Of a stretch of 21,446 nucleotides of DNA, positions 1 to 7,223 are shown in pieces (position 1 is the stretch's first letter; each line of letters starts with the position of its first letter). The DNA is from a virus. Made by a program: the position numbers and the translations under genes. The stretch spans positions 1-21,446 of IMG/VR virus record IMGVR_UViG_3300025418_001001; one strand, given 5' to 3'. A model generated the notes under the pieces. That model was given only the letters and a program-made list of their open reading frames with translations, was not told the DNA's origin and made no database searches.

Positions 1-231
1 TACACGTATTTTGCCACTTTTTGGCTACTGCCTAAGCGTAAACCTCGTACCCATGCCTCCAACCTGGCACGACCGCTTGCCAACTTCGATTAAGGGTGAG
101 GGGGTGGATTGTCAATGTCATTGATTTACAATGCTTTCATGCTTGCTACCTGACTACGAATCAGGTGCGAAGTGTTCACTTCATGCGTGATTCAGGTGGA
201 TTTTTATAGCTTGGTGACATCATCGGTGACA

Positions 232-245
232 CAGCCACGTGGCTG
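232..245. other. Perfect 14-bp palindrome
   Basis: CAGCCACGTGGCTG reads identically on both strands. It lies in the gene-free left region between two other dyads. It could be a protein-binding site for a dimer, such as a repressor operator, but no partner protein can be named. Confidence 0.55.
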
Positions 246-260
246 GCTTCGGCTACTGTG

Positions 261-275
261 CTCGTGAGTCACGAG
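261..275 (+). other. Short hairpin
   Basis: CTCGTG and CACGAG form a six-base-pair stem around a three-base loop (agt). No T-run follows, so it is not a convincing terminator. It is one of a series of dyads in the left non-coding region. Confidence 0.45.
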
Positions 276-334
276 ACTGTGCGACCACCACCAGCATGAC
301 AGCCACCCTGCCCCACTGTTACCACATCATTACT

Positions 335-407
335 ACATGCATGCATGTCACATTGCTGTGATTGTCATTGGTGATATGACATGCATTCAGTACATGCATG
401 ACATGCA
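335..407. repeat. ACATGCA repeat cluster with 14-bp palindrome
   Basis: ACATGCA occurs at 335, 379, 392 and 401, and its complement TGCATGT at 342-348. The first copy is part of the perfect 14-bp palindrome ACATGCATGCATGT (335-348). Spacing is irregular, with two copies packed within 16 bases. The clustering in a gene-free region resembles iterons or multiple binding sites for one protein, although the low complexity of the unit allows chance expansion. Confidence 0.55.
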
Positions 408-487
408 CCAGTAGTCATGCACTAAGAGTTATCTCTATCTATCTCTTCTCTCTCTACATCATTGACTAATTCCACACTCTTACATTG

Positions 488-504
488 AGGGGGCGTTGCC
501 CCCT
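488..504 (+). other. GC-rich hairpin
   Basis: AGGGGGC and GCCCCCT form a seven-base-pair stem closed by the three-base loop gtt. It is strongly stable for its size. Only two T residues follow, so it is a doubtful intrinsic terminator. It may end transcripts entering from the left or be a structured element. Confidence 0.5.
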
Positions 505-1163
505 TGAACCCCCATCTAGGATTTAGTTGAACTTTCAACTATCTGACCCCCAGCTGGCGCCCTATCGGGGGCTATCCCACGCTCAATTTCAGCCCCCCGA
601 CACGTCCATTGCGTAGTTTTGCAATTGTCAGCCTCAGTGTTACTATTGGCTCGTACGCACGCACCAACCGTTCGGTCTCGGTCAGAATCCCCAAGGGGCA
701 CCGATTCCAAACTCAGTAGTAGAAGTGACCCAGTACAACGTATCGCTAGTACCACTGGTGAATCGATTCGAATCATTATGAATCGACTGACAGAAAACTT
801 TCGGATACGAAATTACATATTGAATTACTAATCCGTAAAACGTGAACGACTGTTTATCACCAAAGGTTGATAGCGAACGTTCTGCAATTGCAGTGTCAGT
901 GATGACATGACATTCACGTTGATTAAATTCTAACGATGACGAAATTCATTGTGGACTCGTTACTGACCTTGCGAGTGAGACGGTGCGTACTAACAAACAT
1001 CATGGACACGAATCAACGGACTGCTGGTGCACTCAGTGCAGACGGTAACCATTCCGCTCGATAGAACAGTGACGATGAATGAGTGGTGTTTATGCATTAT
1101 GTGTTTTTGGTCGTTGCTAATCGACAAACAGTCTGCGAACTGTCATTGATTGGCAACGGTCAT

Positions 1164-1190
1164 GAATACGTAATCCCTAACTACGTATTC
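1164..1190 (+). promoter_or_regulatory. 9-bp inverted repeat upstream of first gene
   Basis: GAATACGTA (1164-1172) and TACGTATTC (1182-1190) are perfect inverted copies separated by nine bases. They lie 31 bases before the first start codon of the plus-strand gene string. Stem length, symmetry and position fit a dimeric repressor operator or a leader hairpin. No protein can be assigned. Confidence 0.5.
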
Positions 1191-1221
1191 TGTAATACCA
1201 AACATGACAAACACCTAGAGA

Positions 1222-1413
1222 ATGGAAAATAATTCAATGCGACTATCAACCTTCGTCGATACTGATAACAACGTCGTAGCACGTGGCGTTATCAAACCCA
1301 ACTTCATTGACCTACATCTTGCTGATGGCACTCGCTTCTACTCAACTCGTAGCGATGGCTATGCACTCGAATTCTTACAGTCACTCAATATCAATAAGGC
1401 GGTGCAGTCATGA
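1222..1413 (+). CDS. Small hypothetical protein, first gene of plus-strand string
   Basis: A 63-residue protein that I do not recognise. The sequence reads like a compact beta-rich domain: a V-D-T-D-N-N-V-V-A-R-G stretch near residues 12-22, followed by hydrophobic strands and a polar DGTRFYSTRSDG segment. The start is uncertain. The ATG at 1222 lacks a strong ribosome binding site, and the in-frame ATG at 1237 is no better; a stop codon lies just upstream of 1222. Its end overlaps the next gene by ATGA, so it is probably translationally coupled to it, which is the main reason to accept it as real. Confidence 0.6.
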   Translation: MENNSMRLSTFVDTDNNVVARGVIKPNFIDLHLADGTRFYSTRSDGYALEFLQSLNINKAVQS

Positions 1414-1613
1414 CACAACTCAATGGCATAACACTCACGAACAGGGAGCTTGAAATTGTGTGGCTCTCATTGCTCTGCGCTGGTAACGGCAGAATCCCCC
1501 ACACCGTTGATTACGGTCAACGTGTCGAACTCATTGATGAAGCGCAAGTGACTGCACGTGAACTTGCAGTGACCATCAATAAATTAATCGCTGACAGTAA
1601 CAAGGAGGCATAA
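1410..1613 (+). CDS. Small hypothetical helical protein
   Basis: A 67-residue protein without a recognised family. It looks largely helical, with a hydrophobic segment (IVWLSLLCAG, about residues 16-25) followed by a charged C-terminal half (ELIDEAQ, then TARELAVTINKL). The ATG overlaps the stop of the preceding gene in an ATGA junction and has AAGG about ten bases upstream. The segment is too short and interrupted to be a confident membrane span. Function unknown; it is accepted from the coupling and from the following gene beginning one base after its stop. Confidence 0.65.
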   Translation: MTQLNGITLTNRELEIVWLSLLCAGNGRIPHTVDYGQRVELIDEAQVTARELAVTINKLIADSNKEA

Positions 1614-1614
1614 C

Positions 1615-2307
1615 ATGTCAACAGCTCTCACTGGCAAGGTCGCTGGCTCACCAGCGTCGAATCAATATGGCGAGTACACCGTACAAGTGTGCTCGCCAAA
1701 GCAGGCGTCATTCATTCAGTCATTGCTCAACACTCGCAAGCACTCATTGCCTATCACTGACGCAACGACAGTAAATAAAAAGCATGCGTCGAGAATCATT
1801 GACGAATTGCTCAAGTGTCCAAAGCTCGTGCCCGACCTTGCGACATCAAAGCAGGTTGAGTACATCAACGCTCTTATCACGACTCGACAAACGGCTCAGC
1901 TGTACGTCGAGTCATCATTGAAACGTCATGGTGTTACTGACATTGCACAGTTGTCACGTGACAATGCACGTTCATTGATTACAACACTCAAGATACTTCC
2001 ATTCGTTGGCGTTGCTGTATCGGTCACTGAGGTCGGTGCGTATCGTCATGGTGAGACGTACTACTCAGTCCGCAAGTCAGGTCAGAGTGGCAAGTTGATT
2101 GCTTACGAATTCGACCCTGATACGAGAAGCTGGAACTTCGCACGAGGTGCCATCTATTCATTGCAACCATCGGAGCGCCTGACATTGTCAGAAGCTAAAA
2201 AATTCGGTGTGCAAACAGGTCAGTGCGTTCATTGCGGTCGCACTCTGACTGACCCGATATCCATCATGGCTGGTCTTGGCACAGTCTGTATCAAACGATA
2301 CGCCTGA
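1615..2307 (+). CDS. DUF6011-type zinc-finger-like protein
   Basis: A 230-residue protein. Its C-terminus has the pattern C204-x2-C207-GRTLTDP-...-GLGTVC225, which matches what I know of the DUF6011 family of actinobacteria and their phages, probably a small metal-binding module. Two upstream segments share a repeated plan, S-P-K-Q-A-S-F-I-Q-S-L-L near residue 28 and S-K-Q-V-E-Y-I-N-A-L-I near residue 78. Similar K-Q-x-x-x-I-x-x-L-L helices are common in phage proteins of this type. A perfect AAGGAGG site lies before the ATG. It sits directly upstream of the AAA ATPase and may act with it, but no biochemical role is known to me. Confidence 0.75.
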   Translation: MSTALTGKVAGSPASNQYGEYTVQVCSPKQASFIQSLLNTRKHSLPITDATTVNKKHASRIIDELLKCPKLVPDLATSKQVEYINALITTRQTAQLYVESSLKRHGVTDIAQLSRDNARSLITTLKILPFVGVAVSVTEVGAYRHGETYYSVRKSGQSGKLIAYEFDPDTRSWNFARGAIYSLQPSERLTLSEAKKFGVQTGQCVHCGRTLTDPISIMAGLGTVCIKRYA

Positions 2308-2315
2308 AAGAATCT

Positions 2316-2322
2316 AGGAGGG
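2316..2322 (+). promoter_or_regulatory. Strong ribosome binding site of AAA ATPase gene
   Basis: AGGAGGG ends seven bases before the ATG at 2330 and fixes that start. The 22-base gap after the previous stop is one of the few true gaps in this gene string. Confidence 0.8.
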
Positions 2323-2329
2323 AAAACAC

Positions 2330-3715
2330 ATGTACGGAGCATTAATCGTCTCGCAAACTCATGGGGACACCGTTGTACGTCAAACCGTCATTGCGAATTG
2401 CAATGGCGTTGTCCATAAGTGGTGGCGATTCACCAATGGCAAACAAGGCAAACAGAATGCGTGGGTCACTGGTGCATTCGATATCAACGCCAGCAACGAA
2501 CAGTTGATTGGCAAAGTTATCTCAACACCATTGACCATCAATGACATCGACGAAATCGAGAACAGTCCATTGCCACGTGTTCTCTTTCAGAAGTTGATTC
2601 GTCAGCATTCATTGCAAGAGCAAACAGTTGTCACCGAAGATATCGACGCACTCGTTCGATACATCGAGGACATTGCACAAGTTGACCCATCCGCACTCAA
2701 GACCTACTACATCGATAACAGAGGGAAAAAATCCATGGCAACACAAACACTGAACTCGGTCATCGAGGTCGCTTATCAGCCACCAGCGCCTGTTACAAGC
2801 AACGTTGCGCCAGTGGTCACTGTCAATAACGGTGAGAAGCGAATCTCATTCGTACCAACAGCAGAGCACGTCAGCAATTACATCGAGCGAACGATTGCTG
2901 GTGTCAAAGAACACCAGTGGTTCGACTTCGCATTGCAGAACAACCTCAACGTGCTTCTCTTCGGTGAGGCTGGTACTGGTAAGACATCGTCGGTCATGAA
3001 CTTCGCCAAAGAGCGTGGTCTCTCGTTCTACTCACTTGCTGGCAATATCGCACTCGAGCCATCGCAGATATTCGGCAGTGACCGTCCACAACCTGACGGC
3101 ACATTCAAGTGGGTCGACGGTGGTCTCACTGAAGTGGTACGCAATGGCGGTGTGCTGTTGCTCAACGAGTTGTCATTCGCACCAGCTCGTATCATGACGG
3201 TGCTCTTCTCGTTGCTCGACTATCGTCGCTCCATCACATTGATGGACAACGGCAACGAAGTCATTCATGCACATCCTGACTTGCTGATTGTCGCTGACAT
3301 GAATCCAAGTTACCGAGGAACTTCGTTGCTCAACGAGGCACTCAAAGACCGATTCGAATTGAAGATTGCATACGAGTACGACAGTGCAATTGAGAAGCGA
3401 ATTCTTACATCGTCAACACTGATTGACCTTGCTCGTGATATGCGAAAGACATCTCGTGGCATGGACTCAGCAGTGCCTACAAGCGATAACGGAATCGTAT
3501 TCGAGACCCCGATATCAACTCGATTGCTCAAGACATTCGAGAAGGTTGCAAAGGGATTGAGCTACGACTTCGCTGTCTACAACTTCATCAATAACTTCGA
3601 ACCCGAAGAACGTGGTGCAGTGAAGATACTTCTCGAGTCACTCGAGACCAACTTGAAGTCAGACCTTGGTCTGCAATTCGAATCCATTGACGTCGACGTT
3701 ACGGAGACCGTATGA
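2330..3715 (+). CDS. MoxR-like AAA+ ATPase (CobS/AAA_5 type)
   Basis: A 461-residue protein. Residues 1 to about 135 form an unrecognised N-terminal region. The AAA+ core follows, with Walker A GEAGTGKT at 212-219, Walker B-like VLLLNE at 275-280, a sensor-1 segment (LLIVADMNP) and a probable arginine finger in LKDRF. The nearest known families are the MoxR and CobS-type ATPases (AAA_5), which form hexameric rings and drive remodelling or metal insertion together with a VWA partner. That partner is the next gene, overlapping by ATGA (3712-3715). The Walker B aspartate appears as asparagine (N279), an oddity that could weaken hydrolysis or be a family trait. The target of the machine is unknown. 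Confidence 0.85.
   Translation: MYGALIVSQTHGDTVVRQTVIANCNGVVHKWWRFTNGKQGKQNAWVTGAFDINASNEQLIGKVISTPLTINDIDEIENSPLPRVLFQKLIRQHSLQEQTVVTEDIDALVRYIEDIAQVDPSALKTYYIDNRGKKSMATQTLNSVIEVAYQPPAPVTSNVAPVVTVNNGEKRISFVPTAEHVSNYIERTIAGVKEHQWFDFALQNNLNVLLFGEAGTGKTSSVMNFAKERGLSFYSLAGNIALEPSQIFGSDRPQPDGTFKWVDGGLTEVVRNGGVLLLNELSFAPARIMTVLFSLLDYRRSITLMDNGNEVIHAHPDLLIVADMNPSYRGTSLLNEALKDRFELKIAYEYDSAIEKRILTSSTLIDLARDMRKTSRGMDSAVPTSDNGIVFETPISTRLLKTFEKVAKGLSYDFAVYNFINNFEPEERGAVKILLESLETNLKSDLGLQFESIDVDVTETV
2721..2737 (+). promoter_or_regulatory. Possible internal ribosome binding site and ATG within AAA gene
   Basis: GAGGG (2721-2725) sits nine bases before an in-frame ATG at 2735, which is codon 136. Initiation here would give a protein containing the AAA core without the N-terminal region. 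The site is suggestive, not proven. Confidence 0.35.
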
Positions 3716-5655
3716 CCTCATTCATCGATACCTTCCAGCAAGACCTACAGGAGCGCCATCGCCAACGCCTAGAGCGCTTCTGTCAGGTCTTCGGACGTGT
3801 CAACGGTGTACTCGCACTTCGTCCTATCAAAGTGCGAGTTGAGAACTCAGAGTTGAATGCGCCTGCATATTCCAATGCGAATGAAGTCGTATTCAACTCT
3901 CGATTGATTGGCGAGCTGAAGACCGAGCGAGACCTTCTCGCTATCTACGGTCTCGACTTCCATGAGATTGGGCACGTGCTCTTCACACCACGTCATGGTT
4001 CACGTCTCGTTGATTACGTCGTGGACAACGGATACTGGTCAGCATTCAATGCACTTGAAGATTGCAGACTAGAACGATTGCTCACTGGTAAGTATCCATC
4101 GATTGCAAAGTGGCTAACAGCAACAGTCTCATTGCACTTGATTGAGAACTCAAAGTCATTCGACACGTCGTATCTCTTGCTACGTGGTCGCAGATATCTG
4201 CCAGCTGAATTGCGTGCCGAGTCTCGCAAGGCATACAAGAATCAAGATGACATTGCCGAACTATGCGACGTCGTTGATTCCTATCGTGACCTTGTCTTTC
4301 CACGTGATTACGAAGTCGCAGAAGACCTCATTGCTCGCTTCCACAAGCTGTTAGGTGGCAACGATTCACAAGGTCAAGACCAAGACCAAGAGCAAGGTCA
4401 GGGCGAGGGTCAGGGCAAGCGTGTTCGCATTACTATCAAAGACCCATTCGGTCATGGTGAGCGACCACACGAAGGCGTTGACTCAAGCACATCACGTCCA
4501 CTGAATCAGAAGCAACAGGAGCGAGCACGTGACAATGCTCCTGACGCTGGTAATGACGAAGATATCAATGATGAAGATGACATTGATATTGATATTGATA
4601 TCACGCTTGACTTCAGTGATTCAGATGATTCAGATAATTCAGATGACGAAGAGTCATCAGAAGAATCAGATGATGATTCAGATATCGATGACGTTGATGA
4701 TTCAGATGACGTCGATGATGAAGAGGAATCAGATGATGGCGAATCATCCAATGGTCAGTCTGCTGGCAATGCAGAAGCTGACAAGACCGAGACATTGCTA
4801 AACAACATCATTGATGAACTTCTCAATAACGAGGAGGTCATTAAAGAGATTGACAATGTACTTCGTCAGGTCAGTGGCTTGCCATCACTATCAAGCAACG
4901 GTGCACAAGAGCCCGAGATTGCCCGATACAAAGAGCAACCAGCAGACAGCACGTCAGCTGGTGTTGCTCGTTCATTCGGACGTGAGCTCGAGCGATTGCG
5001 TGCCAGTGTTGACCCAGCTTGGGATAGGCACTTGTCCAGTGGCAAGCTCAATGCAAAGCGTGCAATGCGTGGTGATGACCACGATTCTATTTATGACCAA
5101 TGGAATCAGGGACGCACTGACGCAACCGATATCGAATGCGTCATCATGCTTGACACCAGTGGCTCGATGGGCGGTGTACCTGCAACGCAGGCATATCGCT
5201 CCATGTATGCCATCAAGCGAGCACTCGACCGTATCAATGCCAGCACTACAGTGTTGACATTCTCAAGCTATGCACAGACGCTGTACTCAAAGCATGAGAA
5301 GGCAGGCACATTGATTCGTGACGCTGGTACAGGTGGAGGCACCGAACCAACTGACGCAATTGCTTATGCCACTCGAGTCTTCGCAGAGTCTGATAAGCCC
5401 ACCAAGCTTCTGATTGCTATCACTGATGGCGTATGGAGCGGTGAAGAGCGGGCACACCGAGAAGCCATTACTCGCATGAAGCGAGCTGGTGTTCTCACAT
5501 CACTGGCGTACATCACGCAACGTCAGGGCACGTTGCGTAAGGAGGCGCTCTACGGCTGTGAGATTGGGCAGGTCATTACTAATCCGTCTGACCTTGTCGG
5601 TCTCGCTCGCAACCTCGTGAAGACAGCGATTGCTCGCCAACTCACGAATGCATAA
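3712..5655 (+). CDS. VWA-domain protein with HExxH motif and acidic linker (CobT/DUF2201-like)
   Basis: A 647-residue protein, partner of the upstream AAA ATPase. The N-terminal part has HEIGH at 84-88, a zinc-metallopeptidase-type HExxH signature. Residues about 219-234 are Gln/Gly-rich, and about 280-347 form a very acidic Asp/Ser/Glu linker. A VWA domain follows, with MIDAS motif DTSGS at 481-485, a further Thr in a GGGTEPTD segment near 544 and an ITDG segment near 570. An acidic linker before a VWA domain is typical of chelatase subunits CobT and ChlD, and a HExxH domain joined to VWA is known from DUF2201-type proteins. I infer a MoxR-VWA remodelling or proteolytic complex, not true cobaltochelatase, because no CobN-like subunit is present. 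GGAG precedes the overlapping ATG. Confidence 0.85.
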   Translation: MTSFIDTFQQDLQERHRQRLERFCQVFGRVNGVLALRPIKVRVENSELNAPAYSNANEVVFNSRLIGELKTERDLLAIYGLDFHEIGHVLFTPRHGSRLVDYVVDNGYWSAFNALEDCRLERLLTGKYPSIAKWLTATVSLHLIENSKSFDTSYLLLRGRRYLPAELRAESRKAYKNQDDIAELCDVVDSYRDLVFPRDYEVAEDLIARFHKLLGGNDSQGQDQDQEQGQGEGQGKRVRITIKDPFGHGERPHEGVDSSTSRPLNQKQQERARDNAPDAGNDEDINDEDDIDIDIDITLDFSDSDDSDNSDDEESSEESDDDSDIDDVDDSDDVDDEEESDDGESSNGQSAGNAEADKTETLLNNIIDELLNNEEVIKEIDNVLRQVSGLPSLSSNGAQEPEIARYKEQPADSTSAGVARSFGRELERLRASVDPAWDRHLSSGKLNAKRAMRGDDHDSIYDQWNQGRTDATDIECVIMLDTSGSMGGVPATQAYRSMYAIKRALDRINASTTVLTFSSYAQTLYSKHEKAGTLIRDAGTGGGTEPTDAIAYATRVFAESDKPTKLLIAITDGVWSGEERAHREAITRMKRAGVLTSLAYITQRQGTLRKEALYGCEIGQVITNPSDLVGLARNLVKTAIARQLTNA

Positions 5656-5675
5656 GTCACTCTCTAGGTGACACC

Positions 5676-5707
5676 GAGTGAGGCGTAGTTAGGGCTACGT
5701 CTCACTC
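5676..5707 (+). terminator. 13-bp stem-loop between VWA gene and next gene
   Basis: GAGTGAGGCGTAG (5676-5688) pairs with CTACGTCTCACTC (5695-5707) through 13 base pairs with one G-T wobble, around the loop ttaggg. A smaller hairpin, GTCAC/GTGAC (5656-5672), precedes it. Only a weak T-rich stretch follows, so it may be an attenuator, a transcript-stabilising end or a partial terminator rather than a full stop. Confidence 0.55.
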
Positions 5708-5738
5708 ACTAACTTTCAAAGTAATCAAAGGAGAGCAA

Positions 5739-6356
5739 GTGAAAGCACAGAACCTTCAAGCAGGCAAGTACTACGTCGCTCTTGCACCATGGGGACGTAG
5801 TAAAAGCGCAGACCAAAGAGACCCATTCAAAGTCGAACGTGGCACATTCGTGTACAAGGTCGAGCTCGTATCCATGGCTCGATACAAGTACACCGTATGG
5901 AAGTCAGCGAATCCGCAGGACTCAAACTTCATACCAGCAGAATCGAGCGACCGTTCTATCGGTTACCTCATGCGTGCTCATGGAGTGAACAACGATGGCT
6001 CTGACCTGTACTGGCTATCTCGTACTCAAGACATTGTGGGCGAGTGGGACTTAATCTCAAAGCGCTGGGCAGAAGAGGACGCCATTCGTGAAGCGAAGGA
6101 CGCAAAGGAGGCACAAGCACGTGCCGAGCGTCAACGCAAGTATGACGAAGCTGACGCACTCAAGGTTCGTGTCAAAGATACATTGACGCAAACCATTGCA
6201 ACGATTACCAATAAGCAACCACAGTACGTCGAGACCTACACTCGAAGCAGGACTGTCAATAACCAAGAGCTCGTTACGGCAACGATGGAGATTGACATCA
6301 AGACCTTGCAACGATTGGTCGAAGCGGTATTGGAAGCAAAGGACATGGTCGCATGA
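5739..6356 (+). CDS. Hypothetical coiled-coil protein
   Basis: A 205-residue protein starting at GTG with AAGGAGA six bases upstream, which decides the start. The first ~105 residues look like a beta-rich domain with many aromatic residues (GKYYVALAPWGR, then YKYTVWKS). Residues about 110-150 are charged and Ala/Glu/Lys/Arg-rich, probably a helix or coiled coil. The C-terminal part is again helical. I do not recognise the family. It starts a second sub-block after the 5676 hairpin and overlaps the next gene by ATGA, so the following genes are probably co-translated with it. Confidence 0.7.
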   Translation: MKAQNLQAGKYYVALAPWGRSKSADQRDPFKVERGTFVYKVELVSMARYKYTVWKSANPQDSNFIPAESSDRSIGYLMRAHGVNNDGSDLYWLSRTQDIVGEWDLISKRWAEEDAIREAKDAKEAQARAERQRKYDEADALKVRVKDTLTQTIATITNKQPQYVETYTRSRTVNNQELVTATMEIDIKTLQRLVEAVLEAKDMVA

Positions 6357-6535
6357 AGCTAACAACTCGAGGTTGGGTGGTGCTCGTCATCATCCCAGCC
6401 ATCATTGCAACACTTCTCATTAGCTATTGGACACGTGACGTCTGCTGGGTTGGCAACGGCTATGGCTCGTGCTCCAAGATGATTGACAAACTACCCACCC
6501 AACCACAGCGCCATGAAACGGAGTTACTTCCATGA
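6353..6535 (+). CDS. Small single-span membrane protein
   Basis: A 60-residue protein with one strong hydrophobic segment at about residues 8-25 (WVVLVIIPAIIATLLISY), flanked by Lys/Arg on the N-terminal side. It is therefore probably anchored in the cytoplasmic membrane with a short outer tail containing two cysteines (C31 and C40), which could form a disulfide. ATG overlaps the previous stop (ATGA) and AAAGGA lies upstream. It could be a superinfection-exclusion or lysis-accessory protein, but nothing in the sequence shows that. Confidence 0.65.
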   Translation: MKLTTRGWVVLVIIPAIIATLLISYWTRDVCWVGNGYGSCSKMIDKLPTQPQRHETELLP

Positions 6536-6837
6536 GCCACACAACCGTTGCAGAACTCATTGAGAATCTGCAGAAGAACTACGAACCAACAGAACCGATT
6601 GCATACACCGTCTATTCAGTCGGTGACGTACTCGACCACCATCTAATCGGAGACCCGAAAGCTGGTGAGATTGTATGGAAAGAGATTGTCGAAAGTATCA
6701 GTGACTTCATTGAGGGAAGTCAGGAGTACATCAATGACCACATCACTGAACAACTAGAAGAATACGGCGCTGGTGAAGGCGGTCGTGTTCTGCGTTCTGA
6801 TTCCGATAACACACTATGGTTAGGAGACAAGGCATGA
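6532..6837 (+). CDS. Hypothetical acidic protein
   Basis: A 101-residue acidic protein of unknown family. It begins with a predicted helix (TVAELIENLQKNY) and has a segment VGDVLDHHLIGDP near residues 30-42, followed by a Glu/Asp-rich helix and a Gly-rich stretch. The ATG overlaps the stop of the membrane protein (ATGA) and GGAG lies about ten bases upstream. Coupled spacing on both sides supports it as a gene; no function is proposed. Confidence 0.65.
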   Translation: MSHTTVAELIENLQKNYEPTEPIAYTVYSVGDVLDHHLIGDPKAGEIVWKEIVESISDFIEGSQEYINDHITEQLEEYGAGEGGRVLRSDSDNTLWLGDKA

Positions 6838-7223
6838 GCACTGTAACATTCACAGAACTAACAGCAGAAGAGTGGAAGCAGAAGTACAAGCCAAAGGTCA
6901 ACTACATTGACCCTAACGCCTCATTCTCTGATGAGAATGGTCAGGGCATTATGTACGAGACGTTCGGAGATGAACTACAGTACGTAGCTCAACACGACAT
7001 CCACAACGTATGGACGTACCTCGACGCTGACGGTACAACAGTCATTACCAATGGCTTCTCTTTTGTGAATCGTCTTGGATACTTCGTTACAGAAGTGCCA
7101 TGGAATCCACAAGAGGAGATACAGATAACCATCAGTGTTGACGAATGTGCTGAATGTGAGAAGCCATTGGATGATTGCGATTGCTCTCATTGCTCTTGTT
7201 ATTGCGATTGTGGGGAGTACTAA
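6834..7223 (+). CDS. Hypothetical protein with Cys-rich C-terminal tail
   Basis: A 129-residue protein. The ATG at 6834 is preferred over an in-frame ATG at 6816 because it makes an ATGA overlap with the previous stop and has AGGAG upstream. Residues 1-100 are acidic with many aromatic residues. The tail carries eight cysteines within 22 residues (C105, C108, C115, C117, C120, C122, C124, C126) interspersed with Asp and one His. This could bind zinc or other metals in a metallothionein-like way, or act as a redox centre. I do not recognise the family. The next gene also encodes a Cys-rich small protein. Confidence 0.65.
   Translation: MSTVTFTELTAEEWKQKYKPKVNYIDPNASFSDENGQGIMYETFGDELQYVAQHDIHNVWTYLDADGTTVITNGFSFVNRLGYFVTEVPWNPQEEIQITISVDECAECEKPLDDCDCSHCSCYCDCGEY

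Larger units (their letters stand above)
1..1221. other. Long non-coding region rich in palindromes
   Basis: No reading frame here looks like a real gene: the open frames are short, lack a good ribosome binding site and show no recognisable motif. The stretch holds many perfect or near-perfect inverted repeats: 148-166 (ACCTGA/TCAGGT), 169-182 (GAAGTG-tt-CACTTC), 232-245, 261-275, 335-348, 488-504, 760-769 (GAATCGATTC), 882-893 (CTGCAATTGCAG), 1028-1040 (TGCACT-c-AGTGCA) and 1164-1190. A pyrimidine-rich run lies at about 430-460. It precedes a long plus-strand gene string, so it could be a promoter/operator region, a replication origin, or lie near a genome end. I cannot choose between these from sequence alone, and I found no clear -35/-10 promoter pair. 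Confidence 0.6.

Noticed and set aside
335-407. ACATGCA cluster as CRISPR repeats
   Set aside because: Units are only seven bases, irregularly spaced and without uniform spacers.
760-790. T-arm-like TTCGAAT as part of a tRNA or attachment site
   Set aside because: The flanking bases do not form a T-stem and no acceptor or anticodon arm can be built; it is better explained as a palindrome.
516-831. Short open frames on both strands (516-776 minus, 619-831 plus) as genes
   Set aside because: No ribosome binding site, no recognisable motif and amino acid composition typical of random frames; they overlap each other in opposite strands.
4506-4751. Minus-strand Ser-rich frame opposite the acidic linker
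   Set aside because: It is the mirror of the repetitive GAT/TCA codons of the VWA gene and has no independent support.
2330-5655. True cobaltochelatase CobS-CobT
   Set aside because: The VWA protein has a HExxH domain instead of a CobT N-terminus, and no CobN or cobalamin pathway gene is present.
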